From: Batillaria attramentaria
Lineage: Eukaryota; Mollusca; Gastropoda; Batillariidae
Length of the DNA: 64,000 nucleotides
Direction: 5' to 3'
NCBI GenBank assembly: GCA_018292915.2
Contig: JACVVK020000016.1
Coordinates: forward strand, 3,105,001 to 3,169,000
Shown: one piece after another, positions 33,577 to 45,069 of the stretch
How the letters are laid out: the number at the start of each line of letters is the position of its first letter
How positions within the stretch are numbered: position 1 is the stretch's first letter
Notes under the pieces: generated by a model
What the model saw: only the letters and a program-made list of their open reading frames with translations
The model's database searches: none
Told to the model about the DNA's origin: nothing
Made by a program: the position numbers and the translations under genes

Positions 33577-34180
33577 AGAATGTTCTCATCACCATCTATC
33601 ATCATGTCAAGTAAGGTTTCTCTGGTGTTCTTGATTCCTAAGAAAATGGCAATATTACAATTTCCCTCGAACAGCTTGTATGGCCTTGACCTTGGGTCAG
33701 TCATTCGGATGAGATCCGTCAGTAAAGATCTTATCAATGTCTATCATTATGTCAAGTTTGACGCCTCTACTATTTGTAGTTTCTGCGATGGTAATGTTAA
33801 AATTCACAACAGTGTTAATGACCTTGACCTTGAGTCCCATTGCTGTCTAATATCATGTCAGGTTTGGTGTTTCTGCTGTTTGTTGTTTCTGACAAAATGC
33901 CAATGTTAAAGTTTCCCCAAAACACCTTGTATGGCCATGACCTTGACCCAAGGTCACTGAACACAGGTATGTTTGTAAAGTTCTTATCAATGTCTATCAT
34001 CATGCGAAGTTTGATGCCTCCGGTATTTCAAAATTTCTAAACAGACAACTCTAATGACCTTGACCATGAGTCAAGGTAATTTAATATATGTTTTGAAAGG
34101 TCTTATGGCTGTCTATCAGTACGCTAAGTTTGGTGCCTCCGCCGTTTGTAGATTCTGAGAAAATGACAACGTTAAAGTTT
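33577..34180. repeat. Diverged tandem repeat with TGACCTTGACC words
   Basis: About five units of alternating length (roughly 105 and 150 bp) share TCTTATCAATGTCTATCAT, ATGTCAAGTTTGATGCCTC, TTTGTAGTTTCTGAGAAAATG, CAATGTTAAAGTTTCCC and, in most, ATGACCTTGACC or CTTGACCTTGGGTCA. The TGACCTTGACC/TCAAGGTCA words resemble nuclear-receptor (ERR/SF-1-type) half sites. A (CA)n and poly-C tract follows at about 34190-34262. Confidence 0.75.
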
Positions 34181-34185
34181 ACTGC

Positions 34186-34186
<1 letters not shown>

Positions 34187-34243
<57 letters not shown>

Positions 34244-34264
34244 GCACCCCCCCCCCTCCCCCCC
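34187..34264. repeat. (CA)n plus poly-C tract
   Basis: A CA run of about 50 bases is followed by CCCCCCCCTCCCCCC. Confidence 0.95.
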
Positions 34265-34269
34265 GTCAA

Positions 34270-35440
34270 GAGACAGATCTGGTGTGATGATATCCCGAGC
34301 ATTCGAACTGCACTGCCATGAAGGTCAGCAAATGTCAATTGGCGGCAGTGAACAATCCTTTCAGTTAGTAGAAACTATGTAGATCTCTACAAATCTACTG
34401 TACGTTTTCACCTTTTTTGAGTAACAATCGTCTGACGGTGGAAGAACGACGATCTAAACTGACAGTAACACAATAGTCACGTCAATGCGCAAGACTCGCC
34501 GAAATTGTCATAAAACATTCCGTACGCAGCACATTACGAACGTTTGATGAAATCAGATCAGTCGCTTTTAAGTTCATGGCTAATTACAGTTTTGTTCAAC
34601 TTGATCTATGTAGAATCGCTCATCGTGTAGCCTAATTCAGTTTAGTGGCAGTCCCTTCCCTTTGCTCCCATCAGTCCAGCCATCTCACACCTCTGGGTAA
34701 AAATGCATAAAAATTACACAACCCCAGGCGAAACTGTGTCAAGGCAAGATTTGGCATGTTGCAAACAGCACGACCGCTGTGCACACCGTACCTTTCCCCT
34801 CGACCTGAACTGTGTGTGTGTGTGTCAGTGTTTGTGCACCACTCAGATGTGCACACACCTCTTGCACCTGTTTGCAAACGTGTGACAAACAAACAATAAG
34901 GAAACGGTAAAAGAAGACCGAATTATATGCCGTCATTATTGTCCGTCTGATGGGTCGTGATCATGGTCGAGATGCGGCGTTACAGTAACCCACCAACTTG
35001 GGTCGCAGGACGATCAAGTAGTGCGCGGCGGCTCAGTGACGTGTCCTTGCGTGGTGTTACGCAAAGAAAAAAGTGCCATATTTATTGGCAATACTACATC
35101 TTTTGTGTGAAACGGGGTGAACATATTTACAAGAATTAAGTGTTCTCTTGTCTAACACATTTACAAGAGAGCCAAGGAGTGGTTTTGTAGCCGAGGACCC
35201 TACGTGACCCAAGGAAAGCACTGCCGGCCAAGCTTCTGTGTCCCAGTGACCTTGCCAGTTTACTTTGACCTAGATAGTTTCGACGGTCGGCCCGCTCGCT
35301 TCAAGAATAACTTGCAGTTATACCTTCCACTAATCTGCAAACAAAAGGGAACTGAAAAAATGTACTAATGGTGTTGTTTTAAGATATTCAGAGGCAGCAC
35401 ACAGCATTTTTGAATGTTGTTGTAAGGGACTAGACAGAGG
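34270..35440. other. No gene recognised
   Basis: Short ORFs on both strands with no motif. A small (GT)n lies at about 34811-34823. Confidence 0.45.
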
Positions 35441-35695
35441 CGATCGGCAAGTCACAACGAGCGAGCGCTCGCAGCACAGCAGACGAGACTGTGAGTGCGC
35501 GGCGGACTGCGCGCGACCTCGGCGGTGGTTGACCTCGGAGAAGTAGGTAAGATGAGGTCATTCTGACATTGCGGTATGCTGACCCGAAATAACTTTTCCT
35601 ATCGTTTCGGGCCTAGCAGGCCAGGCAGTTGAGATCAAAACTTGTCCAGGGACGGAGCTGTTGAAACATGTGAAATCAGTGTGGCTAAACAAGGT
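35440..35695 (+). promoter_or_regulatory. Candidate promoter/5' exon with strong splice donor
   Basis: A GC- and CpG-rich stretch (GCGAGCGCTCGC, GCGCGGCGGACTGCGCGCG) at about 35458-35530 is followed by two donor-like sites. One is TAGGTAAGA at about 35544; the other is AAGGTAAGT at about 35691-35699, matching the metazoan donor consensus perfectly. This is the only place where composition and splice signal together suggest a non-coding first exon. No TATA box or downstream coding exon was identified, so the call is tentative. Confidence 0.25.
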
Positions 35696-35699
35696 AAGT

Positions 35700-38630
35700 T
35701 TCTTCGTTGTTCTGCTCGCCCGCTCTCAGTTTAGATCCGATGGAGTCGGTTTGCCGTTCGCTGGATGTTATCGAGGCAAATGGTTGGCGAGCGATCTGAC
35801 AGCGAGGTTGCAATGTATGGCGAACAGAGAGAGAGGCTTTACTGTGCCTGTGGGTAGCGAAGCCTGCATGTTTGAGTGCTGGGCTGTGAGGTCTTTTCAG
35901 GTCACGAGAGCCTCGCCTCGAATATGAATCTCACTGTCAACTAGAAACCTGGCGAGAAAATTCGGTAAGGTGGGTGTTGATTTGGTGTGTTAGCGGGGCT
36001 ACATGATTATGGAGAGTAACCCTTTGCTGCATGTCAGTTGTGCAGACTAGCAGAGAGCGTGAAGCGGGGTTGCACTTGGCATGGCTGTATGTGGACTTCG
36101 GATGTGCAGGTCTGCTTTTCGGTTCAGCCAGCTTGTGGGGTAGCAGGAAGTAAAGTTAGTTATTTGCATGACTAAACCCACTAAAGACCTGCCCCTCCCA
36201 GTCCCGCCTGCCCCCCCCCCCCCCGCCCCCCCCCTTCCCCCAAGGCAATCAGGAGTTACTGAGATATATACATACCTGAGCCATTCAAGGAGATTGAAAC
36301 TGCTTTTGACACTACAGATATGTTTGTAATTGTTACGCTGTCATTTCAGCATTCCAGTAGTTTTGTAGTCCATGTTCATTTATATGTGATGGACTAGGAA
36401 ACTTTCTTGGCTCTTCCTCTGAGTAACATTCTAGTTGTGGTTTCAGTAGAACTTGAGTCCAGTTCATTTATGAGATTCGCTTTTGTGTGAATGACCTCAG
36501 CTCTGGATGTGACTTCAATATGAGCGAGCAATGCTTCATATTTTTACTTAAGACTTTCTTCTTTTGTTTGGTATGCCTCCGTTGCTCTTGGTCTAATAGA
36601 ACTGATTCAGCATGATGCACAGTGAACATCAGCTGCTTTAAAACTTGACCAGAACTGAACTCCCATGAAACTGAAAGAAAGTGTTTACATGGTATCTTTA
36701 AAAAAGTATTCCATGTGATGTTACTGTAAGTTCTGCAGACAGAATTATAAGTGTTATACCATTACCAGTGTTACTCTTCGCAGTATGTCATGGGTGAATT
36801 TGCACTTACACTTTTATTCAAACATCCACAGCTTAGTAAATTTTCTGCTGGATCCACAAAACTTTATGACGTTGTCAGTAAGGGTATTGGGGAAGTGCTC
36901 ACCAAAACTTGTGTGATTATGATTGTAAACAAACAAGTAAACAGACAACAAAAACATTGTACATGTACCATATAACCCTCCCTGTACTTCATGGGTGCAA
37001 AACCACCCATGCTTTTACAAAAGAAAAAAAATCATTGTATATGCCTCCCTGTATGGTGGTGGTGCAAAACCACCCACACTTTTTAAGGAGGAACCTTGAT
37101 GGTGTATTCAGTTAAGTAGACATAAGTGTAAACATAAAGAAAATACACAGGAAGGAAAAAGTAACAGAAATTTCAGCCGCTATATATATCTGTGTGACGA
37201 AATGAACATCACCACAGAACAAATATGCACAGTATCCAAAGAAAAAAAATGAACACACAGAAGCATGTGATTTCATTATTCTTCTTGAATTGCATCAGGG
37301 GACATACACACATGCATGCACAACTTGACAAGCATACACATTGACACACACATTTTCAGTGTATCTTCCCTACAGACTACATTTAAGCATGCCACTGGAA
37401 TTTTTTTTTTATGTGAGGCTGAAAATACCACCTCCTGTTCGTGCAAAAAGCACAGCGCTACACTCGTTCCGGCTGATTGTGAGATATGCTGGCACGCCCT
37501 GAACAATTGTACACTGACTTAATGTGCACAGCCTTCCTCTGACACTCACAGAATGTATATATATATATACATAAGGTGTCAACATTCCAAGAGACTCTAA
37601 CATGTTCTGATAGATGTGCTGGGTGGGGGGGAGGGGGAACAGTGGCACTGATTTGGCAGTCAGTCCACCTGTGTAGTGTTCCGTCGAAAACCGTGAAACT
37701 GAATATGGTGTCGCCCAATGAGGATGGTAGCATGCACTTCAACAGCTTGCACGATGTAAAAGAGAAACCAGAACACCTGCATGTGTGTGTGGAAAAAATG
37801 TCGGTGCATTGGGGGAGACCAGCTTACCTGTCACAGCCATTTTACGTCTTTGTTTGCTTCGAGCTGGCCTGGAGATGGAAAAATTGGGGTTATGCTCATG
37901 AACTGATCACGAGATGGAGGCAGTCCGTTGTCGTATGTGAAGAAACAATGCATTAATGAACGGCATTGATACACGCTTCTCCACACAGTATGTTTGGTTT
38001 TGATGAGGCAGTGGGGCGTTTATTAGTTTTATTGTGTTGTCTCTGGTATGGGCTAACATAAACGTTTACTGGTCAAGACAGTTCTAGCGAGAAAAATTCA
38101 AATAGATACGCGTCTTCAGCTCTGCTGTGAAAGCAGTGGTGCATTTGTACTGTTGTAGGTTGGCAATCAGTGACGGTCATCAGAAGCATAAAAAATGCAA
38201 CCTAAAACCATACCTGTTGTCTGGGTCATGTCTCGTTATTATCAGAGAGACTGCCGCCTAGGTTGTCCGTGTCAGATCAGGTAGTCCGAATGGGTATGTC
38301 ACATGAGATGATAAACACGTTTTTTATGCTCTGTGGAGTAGTTTCATTCAACAACAAAAAGTTGATCGCGGCATTTGCTTGCGCGTTTAGCAGCCGCAAC
38401 ATTCAAGGTTATCTATCTTGATTGTTGTGAAACACTGTATCAGCTGCTACATCGACGCACGTATGTCTCCTTCAATGAACGTGGCTGCCGCTCCAGTGAT
38501 TCGGGCCACTGCTGACGCAAACGGGTTTTTACTGAGCTGACGATGCGCCGCAGCCCTGGTGCATTCAGATGACGATAAGCCTATGTCGTTGCGGTAAAAT
38601 TTATGACCGATTATTTTTTTTTTTCAGACA
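35700..38630. other. No gene; poly-C run and a small local duplication
   Basis: A poly-C tract lies at about 36212-36240. A duplication of about 70 bp is marked by GTGCAAAACCACCCA at about 36991 and 37061. No coding motif. Confidence 0.45.
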
Positions 38631-38631
38631 T

Positions 38632-38634
<3 letters not shown>

Positions 38635-38674
<40 letters not shown>
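38635..38674. repeat. (GT)n microsatellite
   Basis: Pure GT run followed by a G-rich stretch. Confidence 0.9.
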
Positions 38675-38677
<3 letters not shown>

Positions 38678-38699
38678 GGGGCTGGGGAGGGGGGGACTA

Positions 38700-40460
38700 A
38701 AGAGTGTGTTTATTTGCTCACACGACGGACTAACGTAACCTAGCCGGCCGGCTGTCTCAACGACATTCGCCCATCCGTGACCTCCCCGACCGTTCGTTAG
38801 CAGTGGGCATGCACTAGGAATATCGACTATCCTGCAAGACGCGTCCAGTAATGTTCCTCCCATTCTGTCGACATCATTCTACCCCCCCCCCCCCCCCAGT
38901 CCCCATGCCGCCAATTTCCTATCATTCTTCTGTTCGTTCTCTCTCTCTCTACTGCACTTAAGTCAGTGTGGCGTTGATGATCAGTGTGGGGTTCACCATG
39001 AGGACAAGATGCCTGATGGCCTGAGATGACCCTTTGACACTAGCGTGAGTGGTAAGTAAAGGGCGGAAGGTCGCCTGGACACCAGTCACCTGTGACAAGC
39101 CGGTCCGGCTGGATACAAAGTCACAGTAAAGACGGACAAGTCGCCGGTAGACATTCGTTACCCGTGACTGCCCGTTTGACGTGTATCACATGCTCCACAC
39201 AACTTCGGTTATTGTACATTGTACAAGTGTCATCCCCTGCACACGCGCGAGCCCGCTCTCCCCCCCCCCCTCCCCCCCACACACACAGAGACAGAACGAA
39301 AGGTACAGGTGCAATGAAATAATGATAATGTAAATGGACCAGGGACGTCGAAATGGACAACAGCTCTATTCCAGTGTCCCGTTTGGGCAAAGCTCAAATA
39401 TTTGCTGATAACTTCCCACACATGTCCTTCACTGCTAGCTCTTGTCCTCTGTTGTCAGTTTCTGCTGTTGTTGCTTTTGTTGTTGTTTTTTGCGGGGGGG
39501 GGGGGGGGGGGGTGTTTTAAGCAGGTAAGTCTGAAATGAAACTGATCTGCCGCACTAACCCAGCTACCTGCTTCATTGACATTTTTACAAATAGACCGTT
39601 TTGCTTAGAATGTCGGAGCAGATTCTGACCAAATGGGCTGCCATCCAGTACACAAGCACAAGACAATAGTGTGAAAGCTCGTATCGTGTATTTACCAGAC
39701 CGGCAAAGTGATTTTATTTGTTGGTTTTCCGACTCCCCCCCCCCCCCCCACACACACACACTTTTTTTTAATTAAAGAAATGAATTCAGAGTCTGCGGGA
39801 CACAGCAATGAAGAGGCTACTGTAATGCAAGTACAGACTGACAACGTCACTGACATACAAAAATATCGCTTTGCAAAGTTGGCTTTAACCGTTTTGAATG
39901 GGGGGAGGGGATGAGACGAGAGGGGCTGATGTAGGAAGAGGCCTGCGCATACTGTAGTAGATAAGAGCTGCCACAGCAGCATGGCGGCCCGCAGATTGGT
40001 GACACTCACGCCATGTTCCGTCTTCGATCGAAGTAAAACTGGGCCACAGACTTAACATACACTGAACCAGGAGGAAAGTATTGACTGGCACATTCTGAGC
40101 CAACAGACACAATTTTGGAACGAGCAGCAGAGCCCGACTGACTTTGAGTTCAGCGTCGCCAACAGGATGTCTACTCCACTGTTCCTCCGCCCGTCATTAA
40201 TTGTAGGACTTGCTCAGTAAAGACACTCTGCTCATTATCATTTGAAATTATTGCACTCAAGCCCGGGGCTGTTTTGAACACTGGAGACAGTCCAAGGTTA
40301 CATTTTTGAATAATGCAGTTACGTATGAATCATTTAGGGTTCGCCTCTATTAGGCCCTTGTATTTGTTTTAATGACCCATTATAGCCTCCGGCACATGCT
40401 CCCATCATGCTTAAATTTCCTCGCAGTTCCACTTGCACCGCAGTTATGCCTTCGACCCCA

Positions 40461-40545
<85 letters not shown>

Positions 40546-42600
40546 GACAGAGTGAACGCAGTTACCAAAATCACATGTAGGGAAGGGTGTGCATACCATA
40601 GCCTGTGCGTACCGAGCAGACGCATTTTCATGCGGCGAGGTATGACAACTCTGCCGAATTATGAACATTCACAGTGAAGGCGCAGTTACGCCACTACCAT
40701 TCACTCTAACTGGATTTCCTTCCGAATTATAGAAAAAGCAGACATAGGAAGAGTAGTTTCGGATTATGAATCTACTGTACTTCTGCTGCTGCGACCACCA
40801 CTACACACATGCACCTGGTTTGCCTCGACATGACTATGTGCACAGCAGAAATGTGCACAGCAGACACCCCTATTCCAGGGTCGCACAACTGCACGACCGG
40901 TCAGTTGTCCCCGCCCTCCCCCTCCCCTCCCCCTCCCCCTCCCCTTCCCCTCCTCCCTCCTCCCTCCTCCTTCTCCTCACCTTCGGACATCATGCACGAG
41001 TCTGAAAATACCACGAATACATTTGTGCACATACAAGCTCAGTGGAAGAACGCAGTATTTTGATGATATTGCCCCAGTTTGAAAGCCGAAAAAAATAAGC
41101 AGTTCGGATTTTCCTCCTTCCCAATCGAAGTCGGCACACAAGCACACGCGTCAGTTTGTGGCTGTAACTGACTTCAGGCAGGCAGGTATACGTGCAGGTA
41201 GTATGGCGGCTGTGAGCAGAGGCCCAGATCAATACAAAACCTGGGCCTGGCTGGTCACGTCAATACAAAACCTGTCAGGGTCATATTGACCTCAGCCACT
41301 GATATACTCATATATATATATATGTTATATATAATCTATCGGAGAAAGATCGTTAGGTCATCGCGGGGCATCTGCATTTTTTCGCACTATTACTGTAGTT
41401 TAACTAGATTTTGCCCTCACCACCCCTCCTCCCCCCCCCCCCCCAAAAAAAAAAAAATAATAAAAATAAAAAAATAAATAAATAAAAAACAACAACAAAG
41501 AGCAGCAGCAACAAAAGAAACCACCCGGGCAAAAAAGAAAAAAAAATTATAGCAATAACATTTCGGGAAAAAAGTGCGCTGAGCGTTCATATGAGCATAA
41601 TTTGTCCCCTGTAGAAGACGTAGATGCGTGTGCATCTCACAGTCTTCTATCTTAGCGTTTACACAAAAAAAATGGAGGAAATATGTGAGGAAAACCGAAA
41701 AAACGACCCCCCCCCCCCACCCCCGGCCCGTAGTAATGTTTGGCCCTCAAAACGTATCATGAACGTGCCTTCCGTATTGCCAGTTTTAGGCATAAATTAT
41801 GCTGAACGTTTTGAAAAATAAGTGTTACTATGATTTGACCAGGGTCGGCGCGTTTTGTTGTATGGCATGCAAATATATTTTTGAGCTTGCTCGTTCCTGA
41901 ATATGTTGATCAGTGCGTATGTATACGTGTGCGAAGCGTACAGGGCCAGGGACGACTTTAAACCGTGTACATAATTCATAGAGCTGGCCGAGTCGGTGCG
42001 GGGCGATACTGACTGGGCAAAGGGCCAATTTCCACAGCTCGCCTCCCAGTCAGCGCGTCCACTCGTGGGCCGGGGTGGCTCGCCAACAGTCATGACCGGT
42101 CACTGACCATTGACTCCTCTTGCACGCTGATCCTGCCCTCAACAGCCGAACGACCCCATTCCTCAGGTTGGCGAGTTGCTCTACTGGAGCGGCTTTGCTG
42201 TGGCGGCAGCATACTCCGTCTGAGCTGCTTTCGTTTCATTTGAACGACCCACCGGAATTTTGGGCACAATGCGGGATCGGATGAACAAGCACTGGGGACG
42301 TCGAGGTTGACCTAGTGGTTGGGAAAGCAGATCTACCCATGACCAAGTTTCCACACGACTTCTTGATACGTGAATGAGGGAGAATGTGTGCACAGCGGTA
42401 ATTTTCCTGAAGCCCCCCCCCCCCCCCCCCCCCCCCCCCGTTCTCCGTCCCCCGTCCCCTGGCATCATAGTCAGTGTATATTTCTCCAAGGGAACGTAGT
42501 CTACTTCAGAAAGTAAAACATCTACGTAGCACACAACTCCGGTACCGCACGGAACCACACTATGTTCTGACAGGGTTGCACTGCGTGACGTTTTTCATCT
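38700..42600. other. No gene; several poly-C/poly-G and CT/CA tracts
   Basis: Poly-C at about 38883-38898 and 42414-42439. Poly-G at about 39495-39512. A compound (CTGT)n-(CT)n-(CA)n lies at about 40461-40543. A polypyrimidine CCCCTCCCC tract lies at about 40910-40980. Poly-C followed by poly-A lies at about 41429-41480. No ORF carries a recognisable domain. Confidence 0.5.
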
Positions 42601-42605
42601 GGGAA

Positions 42606-42767
42606 CTGTGATAACTAGTTCTAACGCTCGGGTCGTGAGTTCGTATTCCGATTTGGGGCCAAATATTTGTGCTGGCTTTTTCATCGTTGTCCCGTCTTTG
42701 ATATCACCCGTATATGGTGGAAAAGGACGTTAAACCCCCAAACACCCACCCACCCTGTGATAACTAG
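42606..42767 (+). mobile_element. tRNA-headed SINE, 5' truncated, with 13-bp target duplication
   Basis: CTGTGATAACTAG occurs at 42606-42618 and 42755-42767. Between them is the SINE body from GCTCGGGTCGTGAGTTCG (B-box region) through CAAATATTTGTGCTGGCT and GATATCACCC to GGACGTTAAACCCCCAAACA and CACCC repeats. The A-box end is missing, as expected when reverse transcription stops early. Confidence 0.92.
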
Positions 42768-42769
42768 CG

Positions 42770-43496
42770 CCTCCCTGATATAATTATCGTGTTGCAACCC
42801 TGCTGCTTTTACCCTGTGAGAAAATCACGTTCACGTATGTTCCGATGTCGTGCCCAGAGCATCCTTTGTTTTCATGTTACTGTAATAGAAACTCTTTGGC
42901 GTGGAAGAGACTCGGAGGCAGAGATAATATTTCAAGTATCGACAAAACAGCGGGGTTTTGTTTGGTTGTTTGTTTTGGGGTTGGCGGTGATGGTGGTGGT
43001 GAGGGTGAGGGGGGGGGGGTAAGGTCAGTACATACAAAGTACATACATGCAGCATACAAAGGTTGGTAGGTTTGCGTCTACGTACTTTAGTACTAATGCA
43101 ACGCTAACACTAACGTCACATCCATGCAGTCTCTCATCTTGGAAAAAAAAACAAAAAACATGCACGTGAAGACTAGTTAAGAATAAACATGGAGTTAATG
43201 CCTACAGGCATGTTAGTAAAAAAAATAAGAATAATTTATTTACATGTCTAATGCTCTGTATGGCGACTTATCATACGTAGGATGGGCTTATTTTCGTTGA
43301 GATCACAGTGTAGACGCATTAGAATCAGCTTAATAACTACGTAAGCCAGACTAACAAATTTATAGGACACAGGGAAAGTCCGCGCAAAGGTGCACGAGTC
43401 AACGTGAGAATGGAAAGTTGGAAACAGCAATAGAAATAAACACGCGCTGACAGGTTGGAGTTCGCGCGCGCGCGCACACGCACACACACCGACACC

Positions 43497-43582
<86 letters not shown>

Positions 43583-44280
43583 GCTTCCTCTGACTGATTC
43601 TTGCTCGCCATACATTTCCGACAGTTAAAGAGGCATGCCCGAAAATAAATTAAAACGTATCACGTTTGAATATAAGTGTGATTTAGCAATTGGTTGCCCC
43701 TTCCCGTCCGCTTGTTATGTAATATGATGATATAGTCTTACCTTTTGTTCGCCGAGATCCGCATGCTAGGATGGTGGACAGTAGTTTGACTGTTCACTAC
43801 CTTTGTGGCGACATCATCGTCCCATTAGCCTCGCTGGCAGACGCTGAAGTTTGTGTCGTTGGAAGCTCTTCAGACAAAAGTGACACCAGTTTTAATAGGG
43901 TATTGTACTTTTCACAGACCACCTCCTTTGTTCCGCATTGTTGTGTGTGTATGAGGGGGTAGTGGCAAATGTAGTGATACAGTGATAGTTTCCAGTTAGT
44001 GCCTTGTATCGCCGTTGGTTTTGCAGTTCGTGGTTTCGTACCCTTCTGCTTCCTTAATTTTCACAAAGTTGAGGTTCAAACCTTTGCTGATCAGTGTTCT
44101 TTAATAGTGTATTTTGTATGTGTGCAGTGGCTTCTTTGAAATCTGTATGACACTGAGAGATCAGGCGACCAGATGACAGAATTCCGGTCTGTTGACAGTG
44201 TTGTAGGTTTTGGAGGGAAGGACATTGGGTAATCATTTCCCTTCTTACGTATTGGGACAGACTTTGAACGGTTAGGATTA
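42770..44280. other. No gene; (CA)n and G-rich tracts
   Basis: A G-rich tract lies at about 42977-43020 and a (CA)n of about 80 bases at about 43498-43580. The long HTHT/CVCV ORFs come from the latter. Confidence 0.5.
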
Positions 44281-44284
44281 GGTT

Positions 44285-44698
44285 TCAGTTCACCCGTAAT
44301 ATAAAGTCAACCAGGTGTTTGTGTTGTGCAAACGACATTTTTTTAACGTCTTTTGGCAGAGGCAAGAGATCAGTGCTGATTTTCTTGAAAAGCCTAGGAA
44401 AGCAACAACTTTTCATTTTTGTTGGAACAGCCCGCATGGCCTTCAAGCATCTAAGTTTGATGTTGCTACCTTTGGCTGCTGTTGTCTGGGTCTCTGGTGG
44501 CTTCAGGCTCTGAACCCTATTTTTGCCATCAGGGCATGCCCTCTTATCCTGGTTTCTGGGCACAGCTTCAGTTTCTTGTCCTACAGCCATCAGCATTATG
44601 GTGCCGATTTTTTCCCCTGCCCCATCTCTTGGCCAGCTCCAGTGGTGTTCCTCCCAGGTCATGGATGGAATCCACGGAGGGCTGGGAAGCTGGGGCAA
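44285..44698 (-). other. Unassigned 137-codon open frame
   Basis: This minus frame encodes a Lys/Pro/Thr-rich sequence with a Cys pair (KSCCFPRL) and the C-terminus HKHLVDFILRVN. I recognise no domain. A 180-codon plus frame overlaps the same DNA, so at least one is spurious. It lies next to the SINE at 44.79-45.07 kb and could be part of a larger decayed transposon. Confidence 0.15.
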
Positions 44699-44789
44699 TT
44701 TTTATTACACATAATGATGGTGAGGATGGTTCTATGGAGGTCCGTGTGGCTTGGGACCGCATTCCACGCTTCCTATTATAAATATCCCG

Positions 44790-45066
44790 GCATTAGCCAG
44801 GCCCTGGATCTACGACACTTGCGGTGCCGGCCATGCGATCATCCACGTCATGACTGAGATGTGTCATACCAAGGGAAGCACCCCCGAAGTCGCACCCGTG
44901 ACGTGGGCGAGTTTCGGCTGTGTGGCAACAGCCTTCCCATTGGGCCCTTCGCACACCCGCTCTAGGTAGGAGCCCACCCTAATTAGGAAAAGTCCCGCTT
45001 GCCCCGGGTGGGATTTGAACCCGGGTCTCCCGGTCCATGGTCCGAAGTGCTACACTACGGGGGCCG
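44790..45066 (-). mobile_element. tRNA-derived SINE, third family
   Basis: From 45066 leftward on the minus strand: GGCCCCCGTAGTGTAGCACT (A-box region), GAGACCCGGGTTCAAATCCC (B box) and ACCCGGGGC, pairing with the 5' end like an acceptor stem (six of seven pairs). It continues past the tRNA end into AAGCGGGACTTTTCC, AGGGTGGGCTCC and GGGCCCAATGGGAAGGCTGT. The downstream extension and weak T stem argue for a retroposon and not a working tRNA gene. Its left limit is approximate. Confidence 0.65.
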
Positions 45067-45069
45067 GTT

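Noticed and set aside
44315..44857. 180-codon plus ORF as a gene
   Set aside because: It overlaps a minus ORF and runs into a SINE. Trp/Cys/Phe-rich composition with no domain suggests a chance frame.
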